Source: Chlamydiota bacterium (GTDB lineage: Bacteria; Chlamydiota; Chlamydiia; Chlamydiales; Rhabdochlamydiaceae). From it: a DNA stretch of 64,000 nt. Positions 35,942-44,868 of the stretch are shown piece by piece (position 1 is the stretch's first letter; every line of letters begins with the position of its first letter). The notes beneath the pieces are model-generated. The model saw nothing but the letters and a program-made list of their open reading frames with translations. It was not told the origin of the DNA and did no database searches. A program made the position numbers and the translations under genes. Where the stretch lies: NCBI GenBank assembly GCA_021772335.1, contig JAJFMD010000003.1, positions 1-64,000 on the forward strand, in the 5' to 3' direction.

Positions 35942-38791
35942 ATGTCTATTCCAAAAGATCAATGGTTTAAAAAAAATTTAGTCAATAAAACCGTAGACGA
36001 ACTTTCATGGTACGGCTCAAACCGTAGTACCCAAAATGTTTTTATCCGTAAAATCAACACCTATTTAAGTGAGATTGGAGAGAATATCACTAAGGAAATC
36101 ACCGATGGCATTGAAAAATCGATCGTAATTTTAGATATAAGAAAATTAAAAATTGAACAAATAAGACCGCTAGTTTCTTTTCTTAAGAAGGTCGAAACCC
36201 TCAACTCCTATCATGCTCTCAGCCGTTTACTCCTAGATGCAATGAGATATACCAACGATGAAACGCTAATTCAAGAGCTGAAAGAAGCGTGCGCACAATA
36301 CCACCGTCCTCCAAGCGAAAAAGAAGCTCCCTACAACGTCATTGATGAACCTATCACCACTAAATCCACGCGCTTAGACAAGCATATAACGGCCACTCCA
36401 CTTCAAGCTGCAGTAATCGATGGGGATCTTAAACAAGTTGAGTGGTTGCTAGAACATGGAGCACAGATCAATAATCAAGGAACTGATGGTAATACTCCTC
36501 TACTTTCAGCTTTGAATTTTGGCCATGAAGAAATCGCATTATTTTTGATCGAAAAAGGTGCCCATGTCAATGTCGTGGGTTCTCATGAAATGACTCCTCT
36601 ACTTTTAGCCTTGAAATTTGGACATAGAGAAATCGTGTTGCTTTTGATCAACAAGGGCGCCGATGTGAATGCCACAGCTTCTAATGAATTAACTCCCCCT
36701 CAAATAGCAGCTTCAAGAGAAGATGAGGAGTTGATGAGTTTGTTAATTGATAAGAAAGTCAATGTGAACGCCGCAAATTCTAAAGAGGGCACTTCTTTAC
36801 ATATAGCATGTAAAAACAAAAACAAGAAACTCATTGAACTTTTGATCAGCAGTGGAGCGTTTGTTTTTGCTAGAGACTCCGCCGGGTACCTTCCTTTTGA
36901 TTACCTCTCTAAAGAAATTTTAGACTCACTTCCCCAGAATTATCGAGAAGTTTATGAACAGGCCAGACTAATTTGGAAATATCAAGGCATTGATTTAGCT
37001 AAAAATTGTTCTCAATTCCGCATCACAAATGAAGAGCCGATGAAAGAAATTTGGGGGCTGTATTATGCAAATGCAATGGAAGAATACCATCTCCGAGAAA
37101 ATACAGAACTAATACAATCACTTTCTAATTCGGCAGACTTGCGGTGGGGATTCCCCCTTTCTCTTAAAGCGTGGATTGACAAGGCTATTGCTCTTGAGAT
37201 TCCTACAGATTTTGAATCGAAGGAAGAGGAAATAAAATGCCAAAAGGCAATCGACACCCTGCGTGCTGAATTGATTGAAGAAGGTGTGAAAGCTAATATT
37301 CGACAAGAATTTTTTGAAACTTGGGAACGCGCTGTCATCAAAAAAACCCACAGTCCTCATCAACAGATGAAACTCATGGTATGGATGAGTGACTTTATTA
37401 TGCGTTGCAGTTCTTACCCTCCTCTTTTATCGATTTTGCAAAATCCTATTGCAGAGGCGACTTTGTTGCGCATTTCCAAGATTGCAAACTCTGATATGCA
37501 AGTCATGGCTGCAAATGCTTTATTTGAGATTTATAAAAGTGAAGAAAAAAAAGAAGCATGGGAATCTCTTGCCAAAACCCAACCGCCTCATCTTTTATTG
37601 ACTTCTCTCTTACTCGTTCTAGAAGGAATCCCCAAAGACACCATTGAAAAAATTCTCGAAAGTCTAACAGCCAAGAAATACCAAAATACTGAAAAAATGC
37701 AACCGATCCATGAGATGATCAATACTCTAACGAAAAAGAGCGGCCTCTCAATTCAAGACCAGACTCGGTTATTAGAAATTGTTTTTATCAATCCTGCAAA
37801 AGGCAAAACAGAATCTCAAAAAATTTACAAAAAAAGATTTGAAAAACATCGAGAAGACCAAGATCTTCTTCTCGTATTCATCCCTATAATGATAACCTTT
37901 GATAGTTCCCATCTCCTTCGAGATGTTTCAGATGCGGAAACAATTAAAAGCAGATCGATTGATATAATAGGCAAGCCCTTTAATATAAAAGATCCAATCA
38001 TGCTAGAGAAAATGATTGCCATTTTTTACTATTCAAAGCGCTATCCAGCAGCTTTGTTTATTTATGCTCAGAAATTACAATCACTTCCTGATGAAGAAAA
38101 ACGTTTAGTCAATCCATTATTACAGCAGTTCGCTATCGCTGTTCTCGATGGCTCATTTCCAGAAATCCGCTACAGCTTTGAAGATAATCCCCATTTGGAA
38201 ACAATTTTTAAGGAAGATTCTTCTCTTTTAGATCAGTGGAGAACTCCAGTTAAAATCCCACTTGGAGAGGGATTCACAATGGAGGATAGTGATCAATGGG
38301 AAGATTTACTCCTATCGGGAACTGAAATGCAGGGTAGCTGTCAGGATATCAAGGATGTTGCTCATATTAACAAATGTTTAATCGCATATATACTCGATGG
38401 AAAAAATCGATTAATGCTCATTAGAGATAAGAATCAGAAGATCGTACTCCGCGTATTCTTGAGAATTTTATGGGATCCTGTAAAAAAGACACCCGTCTTG
38501 TTCATGGAAAGATCTTATTCAAATCCTACCCATCTTATACCTGCGAAAAAGCTCGAAGAAGGGTGTATTGCAAAAGCGCATGCTATGGGTCTACCACTTC
38601 TCGCAAATATTGGAAACTACCCTCATCTCAAAACGCATCCCAAATATCCTGGATCAGTCGAAGCGCTAGGAAGTCAGGCTCCTTTTGAATATGTCGATGC
38701 AAAAGAAAAAGGAACTACTTCGATAAAAGAAAATGGAAAATTTTCCATTCCTTCAAGCCACATCGTCTATGATCCTAATTCAAAATCATAA
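35942..38791 (+). CDS. Ankyrin protein with the same conserved C-terminal region
   Basis: The 949 residues have a helical N-terminus, about five ankyrin repeats (about 140-325: GNTPLLSALNFGHEEIALFL, MTPLLLALKFGHREIVLLLI, EGTSLHIACKNKNKKLIELL), and the 600-residue C-terminal region of the previous gene. Conserved landmarks are LPQNYREVYE, a helical part with LKAWI and ELIEEGVKA, GEGFTMEDSDQWEDLLLSGT, SCQD (Cys800), DGKNRLMLIRDKNQKIV, and PVLFMERSYSN, ending in SSHIVYDPNSKS. The two proteins differ mostly in ankyrin number, so repeats were gained or lost while the C-terminal part stayed. The conserved Cys in a Ser-Cys-Gln setting could be catalytic, but no such activity can be shown from sequence. 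Confidence 0.82.
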   Translation: MSIPKDQWFKKNLVNKTVDELSWYGSNRSTQNVFIRKINTYLSEIGENITKEITDGIEKSIVILDIRKLKIEQIRPLVSFLKKVETLNSYHALSRLLLDAMRYTNDETLIQELKEACAQYHRPPSEKEAPYNVIDEPITTKSTRLDKHITATPLQAAVIDGDLKQVEWLLEHGAQINNQGTDGNTPLLSALNFGHEEIALFLIEKGAHVNVVGSHEMTPLLLALKFGHREIVLLLINKGADVNATASNELTPPQIAASREDEELMSLLIDKKVNVNAANSKEGTSLHIACKNKNKKLIELLISSGAFVFARDSAGYLPFDYLSKEILDSLPQNYREVYEQARLIWKYQGIDLAKNCSQFRITNEEPMKEIWGLYYANAMEEYHLRENTELIQSLSNSADLRWGFPLSLKAWIDKAIALEIPTDFESKEEEIKCQKAIDTLRAELIEEGVKANIRQEFFETWERAVIKKTHSPHQQMKLMVWMSDFIMRCSSYPPLLSILQNPIAEATLLRISKIANSDMQVMAANALFEIYKSEEKKEAWESLAKTQPPHLLLTSLLLVLEGIPKDTIEKILESLTAKKYQNTEKMQPIHEMINTLTKKSGLSIQDQTRLLEIVFINPAKGKTESQKIYKKRFEKHREDQDLLLVFIPIMITFDSSHLLRDVSDAETIKSRSIDIIGKPFNIKDPIMLEKMIAIFYYSKRYPAALFIYAQKLQSLPDEEKRLVNPLLQQFAIAVLDGSFPEIRYSFEDNPHLETIFKEDSSLLDQWRTPVKIPLGEGFTMEDSDQWEDLLLSGTEMQGSCQDIKDVAHINKCLIAYILDGKNRLMLIRDKNQKIVLRVFLRILWDPVKKTPVLFMERSYSNPTHLIPAKKLEEGCIAKAHAMGLPLLANIGNYPHLKTHPKYPGSVEALGSQAPFEYVDAKEKGTTSIKENGKFSIPSSHIVYDPNSKS

Positions 38792-38925
38792 TGTTCCCAC
38801 CAAATAAAATCTCTGCCTAGAATAAGAGCTAGCGAGATCAAGAAGTCTTTTTATTAGTGAGGAGTGAATAGTCAGAGGCTATTTGCGACGAGCAAAGGAA
38901 AATAATTCGCCGGTATCGTTAGTTC

Positions 38926-40560
38926 TTAACGCCAGCCTTGGACTATGGGGTAGTAGCGTCCCACTTGGAATGATTTTTTACTGACGCGAATGCCGGGAGG
39001 CCCTTGTCTTCTTTTATATTCGGCACGGTGGATGCGGCGGATGAGGTCGTTAATGAGGTCGAGAGGAAGTTCGTACTTAAGAGAAATCTCTTCTGGAGAA
39101 AGGTAGTCTTCAACATAGGCTGTGAGGACGGTATCGACGACGTCGTATTCAGGTAGAGAGTCTGTATCTTTTTGATCGGAGCGCAGTTCTGCTGAGGGAG
39201 CTTTTTCTAGAGTAGAAATGGGAATGAGGGGTTTGCGTTTGTTGATCCAGCGAGAAAGTTCATAGACATGACTTTTAATTACATCGCTGATCACTCCGAG
39301 TCCTCCCACCATATCGCCATAGAGTGTACAATAGCCGAGAGCGGATTCGCTTTTGTTGCCTGTTGATGTGACAATGTAGCCAAGTTTGTTAGAGAGTGCC
39401 ATGAGGATCATGCCGCGGATGCGCGACTGCATGTTTTCTTCTGTGACGTCGGAGGGTTTATCTTTAAAGTAAGGATCGAGCAAGGAGAGGAAACTTGAGA
39501 AGGGCTCTTCAATGGGAATATTAAGAAGTTTAATGTTTAGGTTATTTGCTAGATCCTCGGCATCTTTGATGCTTTGAGGTGACGTGAACCGGGATGGCAT
39601 CGTAATGCCAAGAACGTTTTCAGATCCAAGAGCTTCGGTAACAATGCACGCGACAAGTGCAGAGTCAATGCCGCCAGAAAGTCCGAGGCACGCTTTAGTA
39701 AAGTTCGACTTAACAAAATAATCACGCACACCGAGGACAAGAGCATAATAGAGGTCATGCCAGGGGTCGTAAGAAAATGTCAGAGCACAGGTCTCGGCGC
39801 TGGTATCGATTAGCATTGTATCTTCAACAAAGCCTTTGGCGAGCTGGAGAAGATTACCTTGCGGGCTGACATACATGCTGTAACCATCAAAGACGAGCTC
39901 GTCGTTGCCACCTACTTGGCAGCAGTAAATCATTGGGCAATTTAGGGTTTTAGCCGCTTTACCGCATACTTTGACGCGCAAATCTTTTTTATGAAACTCG
40001 TAAGGCGATGCTGAACAGTTGATTAGGATATCGGGTTTATGCTCTAGGAGCGCGAGAATCGGATCACGAAAATAGCGCGTGTTGCCCACATAACCTGCGT
40101 GCTGCCACATATCTTCACAGATCACCACTCCAATGCGCTTGCCCTTATGTTCCCAAATGCCTGTTGCTTGACCTGGTTCAAAGTAGCGCCTCTCATCAAA
40201 GACGTCATAAGTGGGAAGGAGCCACTTATCCTGAAATCCTAACAGAGCTTTATCGCGGATGAGAGCAACGGAGTTGTATAGAGGTTTTTCTCCACGAGAA
40301 GGGTTGCGGCGCGGAAGTCCAACGAGGATCAATATTCCTTCAGAAGCTGCGATGATCTGATCGAGACAACTTTCGATTTGAGTGACAAAGGAGTCTTGTA
40401 AAAGTAAATCTTCAGGTGGATAGCCAGAAATGGCAAGTTCTGGAAAGACGACAATATCGCGATTTTTGCTTTTAGCTTGATCAATATAGTGAAGAATTTT
40501 CTGAGTATTCCCCTCTAAATCACCAATGATAGGATTGTGTTGAGCAACAAATATTCGCAT
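38926..40560 (-). CDS. nadE: Glutamine-dependent NAD+ synthetase
   Basis: It amidates nicotinate adenine dinucleotide to NAD+, using ammonia from glutamine. The 544 residues hold an N-terminal nitrilase-type glutaminase with Glu (FPELAISGYPP, about 41), Lys (FQDKWLLP, about 112) and Cys (VVICEDMW, about 148). The C-terminal synthetase has the P-loop GLSGGIDSALVACIV and TGNKSESALGYCTLYGDM. The ATG start gives the expected MRIFVAQHNPIIGD. As far as I recall, classical Chlamydia species lack this enzyme, so its presence supports an environmental chlamydia able to finish NAD synthesis. It is divergent from the symporter gene, 75 bases away, and convergent with the ankyrin block. Confidence 0.97.
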   Translation of the reverse strand: MRIFVAQHNPIIGDLEGNTQKILHYIDQAKSKNRDIVVFPELAISGYPPEDLLLQDSFVTQIESCLDQIIAASEGILILVGLPRRNPSRGEKPLYNSVALIRDKALLGFQDKWLLPTYDVFDERRYFEPGQATGIWEHKGKRIGVVICEDMWQHAGYVGNTRYFRDPILALLEHKPDILINCSASPYEFHKKDLRVKVCGKAAKTLNCPMIYCCQVGGNDELVFDGYSMYVSPQGNLLQLAKGFVEDTMLIDTSAETCALTFSYDPWHDLYYALVLGVRDYFVKSNFTKACLGLSGGIDSALVACIVTEALGSENVLGITMPSRFTSPQSIKDAEDLANNLNIKLLNIPIEEPFSSFLSLLDPYFKDKPSDVTEENMQSRIRGMILMALSNKLGYIVTSTGNKSESALGYCTLYGDMVGGLGVISDVIKSHVYELSRWINKRKPLIPISTLEKAPSAELRSDQKDTDSLPEYDVVDTVLTAYVEDYLSPEEISLKYELPLDLINDLIRRIHRAEYKRRQGPPGIRVSKKSFQVGRYYPIVQGWR

Positions 40561-40635
40561 TTATATTTCCTTGACATCTTCGGGATAAAAGCTTATCAAT
40601 TACGGTGTTTTTTTTATATTAATTGTATTTTATTT

Positions 40636-42015
40636 ATGAAACAACAACGAGAACATTGGGGCAGCAGAGTTGGCTTTATCATGGCTGCTGCAGGATCAGC
40701 TATCGGACTCGGTAGTTTATGGCGTTTTCCCTATATAGCCGGTCAAAATGGTGGCGGAGCTTTCGTCCTATTATATCTGATTTTTACTTTTGTCATTGCC
40801 TTGCCAGTTTTTTGGGGAGAGCTTCTCCTTGGCCGTAATGCACAAAAAGGAGTGGTCGGAGCCTACTTTCAGCTGAGTAACTACTCGCATAATTGGAAAC
40901 TGCTCGGTTGGTTTAACGTCCTCACTTCATTTTTGATTTTGACCTATTACTGTGTCGTCGCAGGCTGGTGTGTCAACTATGCTGTCATGTCGATCAATAA
41001 TTTTACTGTTGGCAGAACTCCTGAGCAGATCCGCGATATTTTTGATACGATGTATCAGTCAGGTGATATCAACTTATTTTGGCTCGTGATCTTTGTGCTG
41101 CTCAACATCGGCGTTGTCTATGGAGGCGTACGCAAGGGTATCGAGTACTGGAGCCGCATTTTAATGCCTGCTCTGTTTGTGATTTTGATCGGCCTATTTT
41201 TTTATAGTATGACTCTTAGCGGTTTTAAACAAGCTGTTCACTTTGTATTTGTTCCTGATATGTCGAAGTTGACCGCTTCTGGAATTCTCAATGCTCTTGG
41301 AATGTCATTTTTTACATTGAGCGTGGGTCTTGGTATTGTTTTGACATACGGAAGTTATATGAAAGAGACTGAGGATATTCCTAAAACTGGAATGATCGTC
41401 GGTAGCATGACAGTGATGATCTCTTTAATGTCCGCATTGATGATTTTCCCGATTATCTTCACTTTTGGTTTTGAGCCTGAAGCTGGAGCAGGATTGGTAT
41501 TCAAGACGCTTCCTGTTCTCTTTGCTCAACTGCCGGGAACGCTGGTGATCTCCACCGTCTTCTTTATTTTGATGATCTTCACAGCACTTACTTCAACGAT
41601 CTCTTTGATGGAAGTGATTGTTGCGAACCTAATGGAAATTTTAAAGTGGTCTCGCGCTAAATCGATTTTGATTACAGGTGCAGCTGTCACAATTTGTGGT
41701 ATTCCTCCTGCACTTTCAGGATCAAAAACGCTCTTCGCAAATTGGGGAGCTTTATATGGCAAAGACTACTTCGATACGATTAACGATCTAACAGGAAGCT
41801 GGATGCTGCCAATTGCTGCTCTTGCGACAACGCTCTTTCTCGGCTGGTTTATCGACAAGCGTATTCCTAATGAAGAATTCATGAAGGGAACAACATTAGG
41901 CAAGTTACGCGGAGTGTGGATGTTTGTCATCCGCTATATCGCTCCTATTGCAATTATCCTCGTGATTTTGCAAGAAGGTGGCGTCATCGATATTAATAAA
42001 TTATTAGGTAGATAA
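40636..42015 (+). CDS. Sodium:solute symporter, neurotransmitter (SNF/NSS) family
   Basis: This is a multi-pass inner-membrane transporter of LeuT fold that couples Na+ to uptake of amino acids or similar solutes. ATG 40636 is chosen because the family starts shortly before WGSRVGFIMAAAGSAIGLGS; the extension to 40537 runs into the nadE gene. The 459 residues hold 11-12 hydrophobic segments, the TM1 motif GSAIGLGSLWRFPY with the unwound Na+/substrate site, GGGAFVLLYL, and a TM6-TM8 region (LGMSFFTLSVGLGIVLTYGS). Substrate cannot be told. It is followed after 12 bases by htpG, so the two may share a transcript. Amino-acid import fits an intracellular parasite. Confidence 0.93.
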   Translation: MKQQREHWGSRVGFIMAAAGSAIGLGSLWRFPYIAGQNGGGAFVLLYLIFTFVIALPVFWGELLLGRNAQKGVVGAYFQLSNYSHNWKLLGWFNVLTSFLILTYYCVVAGWCVNYAVMSINNFTVGRTPEQIRDIFDTMYQSGDINLFWLVIFVLLNIGVVYGGVRKGIEYWSRILMPALFVILIGLFFYSMTLSGFKQAVHFVFVPDMSKLTASGILNALGMSFFTLSVGLGIVLTYGSYMKETEDIPKTGMIVGSMTVMISLMSALMIFPIIFTFGFEPEAGAGLVFKTLPVLFAQLPGTLVISTVFFILMIFTALTSTISLMEVIVANLMEILKWSRAKSILITGAAVTICGIPPALSGSKTLFANWGALYGKDYFDTINDLTGSWMLPIAALATTLFLGWFIDKRIPNEEFMKGTTLGKLRGVWMFVIRYIAPIAIILVILQEGGVIDINKLLGR

Positions 42016-42027
42016 GGTTTTTTTTCT

Positions 42028-43857
42028 ATGGCTCAAGGCACTTTAAAGATCAACACAGACAATATTCTCCCCATTATCAAACAATGGCTCTATTCAGACA
42101 AAGACATCTTCCTTCGAGAACTTGTCTCTAATAGCTGTGATGCGATCAATAAGCTCAAAGTGCTGCGCGATGAAAAACAAACTGATTTTAATGATGATGA
42201 ACTGCGTGTCGATATTCAAATCGATAAGGACGCTAAGACAATTAAGATTACAGATAGCGGTCTTGGCATGAACGCCGATGAGGTAGAAAACTACATCGCT
42301 CAACTCGCCTTCTCTGGTGCTGAAGAATTTTTAAAGAAATATAATACTGATAAGGAAAGCGATCAGATCATTGGTCACTTTGGTCTAGGCTTTTACTCAG
42401 CCTATATGGTCTCTAAAAATGTCACCATTGATACGCTCTCTTATGTAGATAATAGTAAGCCCGTATTCTGGAGTTGTGATGGCTCATCAGAATACACTAT
42501 TGATGAAGGCAAAAGAGAGACGCGCGGTACTGAAATTACACTTTTTATCGATGAAGAGAATGCCGAGTTTTTAGAAGAAAATCGTTTGAAAGAAATTTTG
42601 ATGCGCTATTGCGCATTTCTTCCCTATCCGATTTTTCTAAATGGCACTCAAATTAATGCAAAAGAACCTCTCTGGCTCCGAAACGCATCGGACTGCACGG
42701 ACAAAGAGTACCAAGAGTTTTTTCGATCTCTTTATCCCGCTGAACCTGAGCCGATTTTTTGGGTACACCTCAATGTCGACTACCCCTTTAATTTGAAAGG
42801 AATCCTCTATTTCCCTCGTGTTGATCGTCGCTTTGATTGGAAGCAAAGTAGCATCAAGCTCTTTTGCAATCGCGTTTTTGTCTCAGACAACTGCAAAGAT
42901 CTTATCCCTGAGTATTTGATGATCTTGCGCGGAGCTTTAGATAGCCCTGACATTCCTCTTAATGTCTCCCGTAGCTATTTGCAGATGGACCGTACTGTTC
43001 GTCAACTCTCTACGCACATTGCAAAGAAAATCGCTGACCGTTTGAACAATCTCTATACTAATGAGAGAGAGAAGTTTATTCAATACTGGCCCGACCTTGA
43101 AATCATTATCAAACTCGGTGCGATGCAAGATGATAAGTTCTATGACAGGATCAAAGAGATTATCATTTGGAAAAACTCTTTAGATGAATGGACGACAACT
43201 GCTGAATATATTGAGCGTCACAAAGAGAATTACAAAAATAAAATCTACTACACTTCGCAAGACTCTAAAGACTCTCATTGCCTCGAGCTTTATCGAGATA
43301 AAGGAATCGAAGTGCTCTATGCAAATAACTACATCGATGCCTCATTAATTAGCTTCTTAGAAGGCAAACTACAGCCCGCTAAGTTTCAAAGAATTGATGG
43401 CGCTATTGACGATGCGATCCTCGACAACTCGCGTGAAAAAACAGTACTTGACGCTGATGGAAAAACTGAAGGTTCTAAAATCGCTTCCTTCTTCCAATCT
43501 GCTCTAGATCAAGAACACCTCGAAGTTGAAGCAAAAAGCTTAACTAGTGATAAACTCCCCTCCTTTCTCGTAATCGATGAGCAGCAGCGCCGCATGCGCG
43601 AATTCCTCTCGATGTCCAATCAAGGTGGCGCGTTCCCCATGAAGCGCACTTTTGTGATCAATACAAATAACAAGCTGATCAATAACATCTACAAACTCAA
43701 AGAGAAACAATCTGAGCTTGCAAATTCAATGATTGCTCATCTCTATGACCTCTCTCTGCTCTCACAAAAAGAGTTTGAGCCTGAATCTCTTTCAAATTTT
43801 GTAAGCCGTTCAAGCGATGTTTTGGAAAAGCTCCTCAGTCTCCATGAAGAAAAATAA
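42028..43857 (+). CDS. htpG: HSP90-family chaperone
   Basis: It is a cytoplasmic ATP-dependent chaperone. The 609 residues have the GHKL ATPase domain with FLRELVSNSCDAINKL (Asn/Asp), DSGLGMNADEV and GHFGLGFYSAYMV, a middle domain with FNLKGILYFPR and NVSRSYLQMDRTVRQL, and a shorter C-terminal dimer domain. The Asn of NSCDA and Asp of TDSGLGM that bind and hydrolyse ATP are present. It lies 12 bases after the symporter with AAGG as likely ribosome site. Nothing unusual is seen except the modest length at the C-terminus. Confidence 0.97.
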   Translation: MAQGTLKINTDNILPIIKQWLYSDKDIFLRELVSNSCDAINKLKVLRDEKQTDFNDDELRVDIQIDKDAKTIKITDSGLGMNADEVENYIAQLAFSGAEEFLKKYNTDKESDQIIGHFGLGFYSAYMVSKNVTIDTLSYVDNSKPVFWSCDGSSEYTIDEGKRETRGTEITLFIDEENAEFLEENRLKEILMRYCAFLPYPIFLNGTQINAKEPLWLRNASDCTDKEYQEFFRSLYPAEPEPIFWVHLNVDYPFNLKGILYFPRVDRRFDWKQSSIKLFCNRVFVSDNCKDLIPEYLMILRGALDSPDIPLNVSRSYLQMDRTVRQLSTHIAKKIADRLNNLYTNEREKFIQYWPDLEIIIKLGAMQDDKFYDRIKEIIIWKNSLDEWTTTAEYIERHKENYKNKIYYTSQDSKDSHCLELYRDKGIEVLYANNYIDASLISFLEGKLQPAKFQRIDGAIDDAILDNSREKTVLDADGKTEGSKIASFFQSALDQEHLEVEAKSLTSDKLPSFLVIDEQQRRMREFLSMSNQGGAFPMKRTFVINTNNKLINNIYKLKEKQSELANSMIAHLYDLSLLSQKEFEPESLSNFVSRSSDVLEKLLSLHEEK

Positions 43858-43925
43858 TTTTTTCTTTATTAACTGCGCACTTATCAGATAGAGTATTCCT
43901 TCGTCTTTAAAATTTGGAAATAGTG

Positions 43926-44759
43926 ATGAAACTTCTAAGAGCTCTTTTTACAATCTGTTTATTGGCTAACTACAATTCTATTTTAGCAGAAGATACCGAA
44001 GAACAATTGATTCATTTAGAAGATTTCGAAAAGAAGATTTACAGCCAAAATGGGGAAGACGGTGTCATCATTAAACTCATTGAAACCCTAGGAACCGACT
44101 CCAAATATTATGTTGAGTTTGGTGTTCAGGGGGGGGAACAATGCAATACCCGTTATTTAAGAGAACACATGGGCTGGAAAGGATTAATGATGGATATGGA
44201 TTTCAGCAATCCAAGTATCGGCCTTGAAAAGGAAGTTGTAACTGCAGAGAATATCAATAACCTTTTTGCAAAATATCACGTTCCTGAAAATCTTGATCTC
44301 CTCTCAATTGATATTGATTATAACGACTTTCATGTTTGGCATGCGATCGATTCTAAGTACGCCCCTCGTATTGTTGTCATTGAATTCAATGGCACGCATC
44401 TTCCCAATGAAGATAAAGTTGTTCCTTACAACCCAAGAAAATATTGGGATAGATGCAACTATTTTGGAGCTAGCATCTTAGCTTTATATAATTTAGCAAA
44501 AGAAAAAGGCTACTCTCTGGTTTATGTTGAAAACAAAGGGGTTAATCTCTTTTTTGTCCGCAGCGATATCCTTAAAAACTGCCCCTATTCATTTCCTAAT
44601 GTAAACCGAGTCAAGAAGCTCTACAAGAAGCCTAAATATGGCGGCGGCCCTAATGGCGGACATGGTCCTGACGATAAGAATCGCCCTTATACGACCTCAA
44701 CCAAACTCATTGAAAGGAAACATCTCAAAGAACGCATCCATAACAGCAGAAATACATAG
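43926..44759 (+). CDS. Exported methyltransferase-like (FkbM-type) protein
   Basis: From ATG 43926 (after GGAAATAGTG) the 277-residue protein opens with a signal peptide MKLLRALFTICLLANYNSILA; a TTG 12 bases upstream (43914) is less likely. The mature part has SQNGEDGVIIKLIE, then YYVEFGVQGGEQCNTRYL, GWKGLMMDMD and LSIDIDYNDFHVW, which read like motif I and the acidic strand ends of a Rossmann SAM-binding fold, in the style of FkbM-like methyltransferases. A Gly-rich basic tail (KYGGGPNGGHGPDDKNR) closes the protein. An exported methyltransferase lacks an obvious source of SAM, so the substrate and site of action are unclear. A clear terminator follows. Confidence 0.65.
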   Translation: MKLLRALFTICLLANYNSILAEDTEEQLIHLEDFEKKIYSQNGEDGVIIKLIETLGTDSKYYVEFGVQGGEQCNTRYLREHMGWKGLMMDMDFSNPSIGLEKEVVTAENINNLFAKYHVPENLDLLSIDIDYNDFHVWHAIDSKYAPRIVVIEFNGTHLPNEDKVVPYNPRKYWDRCNYFGASILALYNLAKEKGYSLVYVENKGVNLFFVRSDILKNCPYSFPNVNRVKKLYKKPKYGGGPNGGHGPDDKNRPYTTSTKLIERKHLKERIHNSRNT

Positions 44760-44769
44760 TCAATCTCTT

Positions 44770-44811
44770 AGCTCTATTTGCATTAAATGATGTAAATAGG
44801 GCTGTTTTTTT
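44770..44811 (+). terminator. Rho-independent terminator
   Basis: A 14-bp stem with two G-U pairs (44770-44783 against 44790-44803), a 6-base loop and a run of T follow the methyltransferase-like gene by 10 bases. It separates this gene from the surface-protein cluster. Confidence 0.85.
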
Positions 44812-44868
44812 ATTTATTGAACTAAAAATCAAAACTGCATAAAAAGAAATTAAAGCGAAGATTTTTTT

